Assembly: GCA_023231475.1 (NCBI GenBank)
Contig: JALJEE010000366.1
Coordinates: 1 to 64,000 of the forward strand
Direction of reading: 5' to 3'
Length of the DNA: 64,000 nucleotides
Source of the DNA: Seison nebaliae
Lineage: Eukaryota > Rotifera > Pararotatoria > Seisonacea > Seisonidae
Positions 57,601 through 64,000 of the stretch are shown here, piece by piece (position 1 is the stretch's first letter; every line of letters starts with the position of its first letter). The position numbers and the translations under genes are program-made. The notes beneath the pieces are model-generated. The model was not told the origin of the DNA and ran no database searches. It saw nothing but the letters and a program-made list of their open reading frames with translations.

Positions 57601-60600
57601 AAACTTTAATTCAAAATTCTACATCAAATCGATCCGCTATTATTCGACATTTGCAATTGTTGCGAAAAGAATTCAAACATCAGAAACAAATCGATTTTGA
57701 AAGTGTGAAAAAGATGGCACACGATCTCTTAAATGAACATCATCCTAATTCCATATTAATTTCTTCATGTCTCCGTTTGTTGAGGAATGATTGGTTAGAA
57801 TTATATAATTATATCTTCAAAGTTGACGAAAGACATTTGAATGAATTGAAGAAATTTATTGAATTGATTAAGAAACTTTATGATTGTTCTGATTGGATTC
57901 AATGTCAACAAACCAATTTGAATCAAATGCAATTAACAAATCCATCTAACGATAATGATAATGAAAAATATTGTGTGGATATTAATGAGAATATGATGAA
58001 GATATCAGAAAAAGATTCCACAATTACTTCCATGACTGGCAATTCTCAAATATCATTAAAATTGATGGAAGATAATTTATTAGAATTGAGTGGAATTCGA
58101 ACGAAATTAAGAGAATTCTGGTTCCCACGATTGAATAAAATTCGTCGTGAAACTGAAGAATTAGCCTCACCATTATATTTGAGACAAGATGGATCAATTA
58201 ATCAGAATGTTCAACCAACTCATATTTCACTCCAATTGGCAAATGGACAAACGATAAAAATTGCTGATGGATTATGTGAATTGATCGATATAGAAATTTT
58301 GACAAACGTTCGAAAATATTCTCTTTTGAATATGCCGATTTTACCGAGAAATTTGTCTGATAATAAACCATCATATTCCAACAGCCGAAATGATGATGAA
58401 TTTCAGGAAAGAAAACGGAAATTTGTGGAGCAAATTAGTGAAATTTATTCAGGTGAACGAAATGAAGATCATGAGGAGAATAAGAAGATTGTAACACAGG
58501 GCACTAAAGGACAATTGGTGTCGAATGAATATGGAATTGACAAGTGGCTCGTTCAGATAGAATCGGGACAACAATTATATTTACCTGGAAATAAAATGTA
58601 TCTGAAATCATCGAATAGTTTATTGTTGAAATATATTGATGATTTATATGAGGAAATGAATCTGCTCATCAATCAAATTATTCAAATGCATACATCTATC
58701 AAATTCGAAGGTATTCAGCAAACATTAAATTACATTAACAGTGAATGGAACGAGAATAAATTTAGTGAGAATTTCAATACACTTCAATATTTTAACGAAC
58801 TATTCCCTCAATTGGAGATTGAGGAAAATGATTTAATATTAGCCAAATTATCTCCAACCATTTCTCGAATAAACGAAAAACAAATTAATAATTGTCAACA
58901 AATTTTGTTGACGATTGACGACGATATTGATCAATTGAAGAAAGAATTGAATGAGAATAATTCCAATCAATCAATAATGAATAATAATAATAATAATAAT
59001 GATAACAAATTAAAATATGAGAAATTGACATCATTGGAATGGAAAGCGAAAACGACATTTAGTCGATTGGAGAAACAGTTTGAAGAAGAGGAGAAATATG
59101 ATAAATCATTTGATCAGTTTATTCAACAACTGAGGAATTTGGAGCATCGACGGATTGAAGACGAACGTAAAAGAGAAGAAGAAAGTCAACGATTGTTGGA
59201 AGAAGAAGAAAGGAAACGAATCGAATTGGAAAGAGAAATGGAGAAGAAGAGAATTGAAGAAAAACGAAAATTAAAAGAAGAACAAGAAAGAAAATTGAGA
59301 GAAGAAGAAAGAAAATTAAGAGATGAAAAAGAAAGAAAATTGAGAGAAGAAGAAGAAGAAAGAAAATTGAGAGAAGAAAAAGAAAGAAAATTGAGAGAAG
59401 AAGAAGAAGAAGAAGAATTGAGATTGTTAGAAGAGGAAAGATTAAGGTTAATTGCAGAAGAGAATGAGCGTTTAGAAGAAGAACGTAAACTATTTGAAGA
59501 ACAAGAGAGAATTCGAAATGAAAAGAAAGAAGAGGAAGAAAGAATTCGTTTGGCGATAGAAGAACAAAAGAAAATTGAAGAAAAGGAAAAAGTGGAAAAA
59601 AGAAGATTGTTAGAAGAGAAAGAAATATCATTTGAAAATGGAAAAGATAATGGAAAGTTGAATGATCAGAATGAGATTGATGATGATGAAATTTCCGATG
59701 AAAGGAAACATAAAACATCATCATCATCGTCTCAAAATGAAATATATTCGAATAAGGATGATGAATCACATTTGATAAGTTTGTCGGAGGATACTGATAC
59801 TCAGATACAGCCTCATATTGAAAAAAAAGAAGAAGAAAAACGTCGTCTGGAGTTTGAAGAAGTAGAGAATCGTATTGAATTGGAAGAGAAATGGAAAGAG
59901 ACTCGAATAAACAAGGGAGAAGATGAGAAGAATGGTGATAATGATGATATTGAATCATTGCCAGAATCATCACTTGTCTCATCTTCAGGTATTGAAAAGT
60001 CGTTGAATGATGATGATTTGAAGGAGTCAGATAATCAGCTTGATCATTTGAAAAATGAATCCAATTTATTTCAGATTGAAAATACATCACTTATTCCAAC
60101 GTCATCAACAAATGGAACGGAATCGATGAATCGATTATCGAATGAAATCGATGAATTATGTGATCAGAGTAAACAAATAATGGATGCTGTCCGTTCATCT
60201 TCTAACGAACATTTAGATACGATGGATAGTCGAAGAGATTCATCTGAATCCGACAAAATTGTCTTGTCTTATATGCAACAATTGGAGGATGATCAACAAG
60301 AGCAGTTGGAGGAAGAACAATTGAAACATCTTCAAGAATTGGAAGAGGAAACGAAGAAATTGGAAATGCTCCAAAATGAAATGTTGAACGAGAAAGAATC
60401 GAATGAAGGAAAAGTAATGGAGAAAATTGTTGAAGGAGCGAAAACTGGTGGAATGATTCTTGGAGGAGTGATTGCAGCACCAGCAATTCTTGGAGTGATG
60501 GCCGTTTCAAAAATTAAAGATAAAATTAATGAGAATAAAATGGAAAAAGAAAATAAAAAGAGAATGGATGAAGAAAATCGATTATCAATCTCATCTAATA

Positions 60601-62155
60601 ACAGTCCGTTAATTTTAAATAATTCGAAAGAATGTGAACATCGTGAAATTATAAATATAAATGATATTGAATTTGATCGAATTAATATTGGAGAAGACAT
60701 TCATCAGGAATCGGATGAAAGTGAAAAATCGGAAAATAAATTTGAAGGTTCATCTTCAGATAAAATGGAAGAAGATAATATGAATGATAATCATGAAATG
60801 GATAATCATGAAATGGATAATCAATCCGATCATTCGATTGATGATGAGAATTTATTGGATAAATTGAGAGTTGATAATGATTCGATGAATTTCTTCGAAG
60901 GAGAAATGAAGAATGTTATCGATAAGAAGAATGTTGATAATATCGATAATTTGAATCAATCGACATTGACAGATATATGTGAAGAATTGATGAATAATGA
61001 GGAAGATATCCGAAATAAACTGGAAAAGAAAAATCGAGAAGTCTCTAAAAATAGACAGTCGATTAATGAAAATGATCATAATACAAATGATGATGATAAT
61101 GATGATGATGTTGGAGGAGATGTTGATATTAATCAATATATTACAACGGGTGACGAAATTAATGAATTACAAAATCATCAAATAGAAGAATGTGACGAAA
61201 TAGAGAATAATTCGATTGAAAATGATTATGAAAACGGAATAACCAATCTCATAATGACGAGAGATGATGGAAGTAGAATATTGGAAGATGATCTCCAACA
61301 AGATGAAGAAGATGAAGAAGATGAAGAAGATGAAGAAGATGAAGATGATAATTTGGTACCGGATGATTTGTGTTCATATATTCATGGAATTCAAAAAGAA
61401 ATGATGCAAACAAATGACGAATTCGATCGATTAACAAACGTTTTGGATGATATAAATGATCGGACAGTTATCGAACGAAAACATTTGATGAGTGAAGTAT
61501 CGAGTGTTGTGGATAGTAATTATGGGAATAATGATCAAAGTCAAGAGATGAATGATGAGTTGTTACGTGAATCGGAATGTATTGGTTTATTGAAGAATCT
61601 TCTGAAAGAATTTGAAGAGGAAATGAATTTGAGACGTCGACAAACGGGAGAATTGGAAATGAAGGTTTTCGAACCGATCAGTTCTTATTCAGAGAAGAAT
61701 GAAGAGATGAAGAAAGAGTTGGAGATTATGAAAATTCAACAAATGAAAGATTGGCAATTAAAATTGGCTCTACTTCATAAGAGGACTCAACAATTATTAC
61801 CGTTGATTGCCGAGAAGAATGAGAAATTGAGAGATGTGATGGAGGAGAATATTCATAATGAGAATACTTCCGATTTATTGACCACAGTTAATTCATTGTC
61901 GATTGAACAACAAAAACTGTTGGGAGAAACGACAGCGTTCGATGCTTGTTTAAATTCTCATAAACAATTAGAGAATTTATATAATGCATCAAATCAAATG
62001 ATCGATGAGAGAATTGATTTCCTTTCTCATTTGATTGAACAACTCGATCGATTTTGGAAGAAGCGATCTCAATTGAATGAAGAATTCCAATCGATTTCGA
62101 ATGAATTGAAAAAAGAAACAAATGAAGTTCATTTTAATCCAATTCTTAATGAAAA

Positions 62156-62197
<42 letters not shown>

Positions 62198-64000
62198 TGA
62201 TGATAATAATGTTGATAATGTTGATATAAATAATCTCATTCTACGACAACATTATTCAATCGCTTCTAATCTTTTTTGGAATTCTACTCATCTTAATCGA
62301 CAACAACAACAACAACAACAATCATCATTAGCAGATAATCAATTGGATTCTTCATCTTTATTTTCAATCGATTTCCTCCAACAACAAATGATCGATATCG
62401 ATCAATATGATTGTCATTTTAATCAATTATTGAATGGGAATTCTGATGGAGAAGATGAAGAGAATTCATTAAAATTTCTCTTAAATGTCTTATTGCCCGA
62501 ATTGTGTCGTATGTTCGACATATCTCAATCATTTCAAAAGAAGAATAAAGAAGTGAATCAAGAGAAACTTCTTATAATTGATTTGTGTGAAGAATTGGAT
62601 AAGAAAGCGAATGATATTCAGAAAAATATCATTTCATTAAAAGATCAAATTGGATTAGTCGGAAATAATTATGAAATGTTTCAGAATCGTCTCGTCGCTC
62701 TCACTCAATGGACGAGAGATATAGAATTGGAATTTCAATCAATTATCGATGAACATCAATTAATGAAATTATCTCAACATATCGATGAAATGAATGACAC
62801 GAATAAATTATATCAAATCATTGATCAATTGTCAAATGTTCGACGGCAAATTTATGATCGAGGTGTCGTTTTGGAATGTCTCCGAACCGAATTCACTGAC
62901 GCTCAACAAAGACTCGTAGAAACGAAAGAACAATTAGTGATTGATGAACAAATTCAAAAATTATTGAATAATCGAAAAGATCAAAACTCTTCAAACATTG
63001 AACATTCGAATGATGAGAAGATGGATCAGGATGATGAAATTTATTTCCTCAATGAAGATATTCAAAGAGATTTGGAGATGTTAAATGAGAGATGGAATAT
63101 TCTTATTGAACAATTGCAAATTTATTCCGATCTATTTAATCAACGACTTCTTCCATCCACCGATATCGCCACAACGGAGAACAACGAGAAACTTGAAGGA
63201 ATAGAAGGGAATGACGATAAATTGAATGAAATAGATAATGAGAAGATTCGTCAACAAATCGAATTGAAAGAACGATTAGTGACAAAAGAGCCGAAGATAA
63301 TTAACGTTAATAAAGAAACCGTTGACTTATGGAAAAAAACATCGATTCATTATTTAGAGAATTTTAAAAAATCAGAAGATAATTATATGAAATTATTTAA
63401 TCAATTCTATAGAGATATTTCTGATGATTATAAATTGGTAGGGAAAGAATTGATTAAAATCGATAATCGATCACTTCATTTACAATCATTATATGGTTTC
63501 CCAATTCAAGAGATTGAAGAGAATGGAGTTAACATACAGTTCGCTTATAATATTCATTCATTGAATAAATTGAAGATATTATCAGCTGAAGCGAATGTGT
63601 TAAGAAGTGACATCTCATCATATGATGGATCAATTGAATCGTTGAAGAATATTAAGATGAATTTATCTCCCGATGTATCAGATGATGAATTGAATGAAAT
63701 GATTGACAAGTTTGTGAAACGATATAATTTCATTTCCATCAATTCGAAATATCTTCATGAAAATATAGATGAATCATTATCGACGATTACCGTTAAAATT
63801 AATGAAATTAAAGATGCCATCATCTGGTTGAATGAACAAGAATTACAATTATTTAATCGTTCATCAAAGAAGATGTTGGTGAATTTGACAAATAATTCTC
63901 AATTGTCAATGATGAAATATGCGAAAGAACAATTGACATCATTTATGAATAAGACGAATCAATTCTCTCACAGTCAAGTCGTATTCGATGAATTAATAAA
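52872..64000 (+). CDS. Spectraplakin (MACF/dystonin/Shot/VAB-10 type), N-terminal part, runs off window
   Basis: The frame is open from ATG 52872 to the last base, over 3700 codons without an intron. Residues 1-660 are Asn/Ser/Gln-rich and probably disordered. CH1 is at about 664-775 (ERDAIQRKTFTKWINKHL, NMRFHHLNNVQ, KLTLGLIWTIILHFQISDI) and CH2 at about 904-1016 (ARAALLDWARENVDGY, LLDPEDVDT, LMTYISLLYEVMP). The LPRERGNMRFHHL and ILHFQISDI forms are those of plectin/spectraplakin actin-binding domains rather than nesprins. A plakin-like helical region follows, with an SH3-like stretch near 1873-1915 (GTKGQLVSNEYGIDKWLVQI). A long Glu/Arg/Lys helix lies at ~2087-2256, a hydrophobic segment at ~2526-2546, then acidic and spectrin-like helices. 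Such proteins link actin to microtubules and junctions. Confidence 0.85.
61301..61352 (+). repeat. (GAAGAT)n repeat encoding acidic Glu/Asp run
   Basis: Hexanucleotide copies inside the spectraplakin frame encode an alternating Glu-Glu-Asp stretch. Confidence 0.85.
62154..62200 (+). repeat. (AAT)n run encoding polyasparagine in the spectraplakin
   Basis: A trinucleotide run in frame, giving about 15 asparagines followed by aspartates. Other AAT or CAA runs occur at 54645-54675 and 54748-54768. Confidence 0.85.

Noticed and set aside
59119-60090. 323-codon minus-strand frame, Leu/Phe/His-rich
   Set aside because: It is the antisense of the Glu/Lys/Arg-rich spectraplakin helix; GAA/AAG codons read as TTC/CTT on the other strand.
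1-64000. CRISPR arrays, bacterial operons or phage-like systems
   Set aside because: No regular spacer-repeat arrays were seen; genes have spliceosomal introns and animal domains throughout.

Overview
The window is nuclear DNA from a small-genome, AT-rich invertebrate animal. It carries animal-only or animal-typical genes (Tbx2/3-type T-box factor, GATA factor, spectraplakin, atlastin, a fibronectin-II/sushi secreted protein), and most introns are only 43-65 nt. Asparagine, lysine and glutamine homopolymers are common. ShK-like cysteine repeats in one secreted protein would fit a nematode, but the species cannot be fixed from sequence alone. Splice sites are unusual: in genes that can be aligned from memory to known families, 31 of 35 donors read GT-T rather than GT-A or GT-G, and acceptors are often TAG or AAG.

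Layout. 1-3.9 kb: a small hairpin, then a broken Ty3/gypsy-type retrotransposon pol (protease, RT, RNase H, integrase) with two frame breaks and a putative start of its 3' LTR. 4.15-7.1 kb (+): Nup58-like FG nucleoporin. 8.4-11.6 kb (+): a 15-exon type II membrane protein with an acidic minisatellite domain and three cysteine modules. 13.9-11.9 kb (-): FAF2/UBXD8. 14.6-15.2 kb (+): mitochondrial bL12m. 15.5-16.5 kb (+): SNIP1. 17.0-19.6 kb (+): atlastin. 20.1-21.0 kb (+): an unknown secreted protein. 22.2-21.1 kb (-): an ShK-like secreted protein.

23.0-28.7 kb: two divergent, highly derived ubiquitin-protease-like genes, back to back, separated by decayed MULE and hAT transposase remnants. 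30.2-29.0 kb (-): ribokinase. 30.6-31.1 kb (+): a small mitochondrial membrane protein. 32.7-35.0 kb (+): GATA factor. 36.7-35.3 kb (-): NME7, with an apparent 28-nt intron. 37.2-41.8 kb (+): FN2+sushi protein of 1477 residues. 42.9-41.9 kb (-): a single-pass membrane protein. 45.6-47.6 kb (+): Tbx2/3-type T-box factor. 48.2-48.8 kb (+): a small four-helix membrane protein. 49-52.8 kb: nearly gene-free. 52.9 kb to the end (+): a spectraplakin that stays open, without introns, to the window edge (more than 3700 codons).

The genes are mostly unrelated housekeeping and developmental genes; I see no operon logic. Exon boundaries were worked out by hand. Total lengths match the human proteins closely for FAF2 (443 residues), NME7 (378) and atlastin (539), which supports the splice models. 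Products with no recognised family are described but not named.
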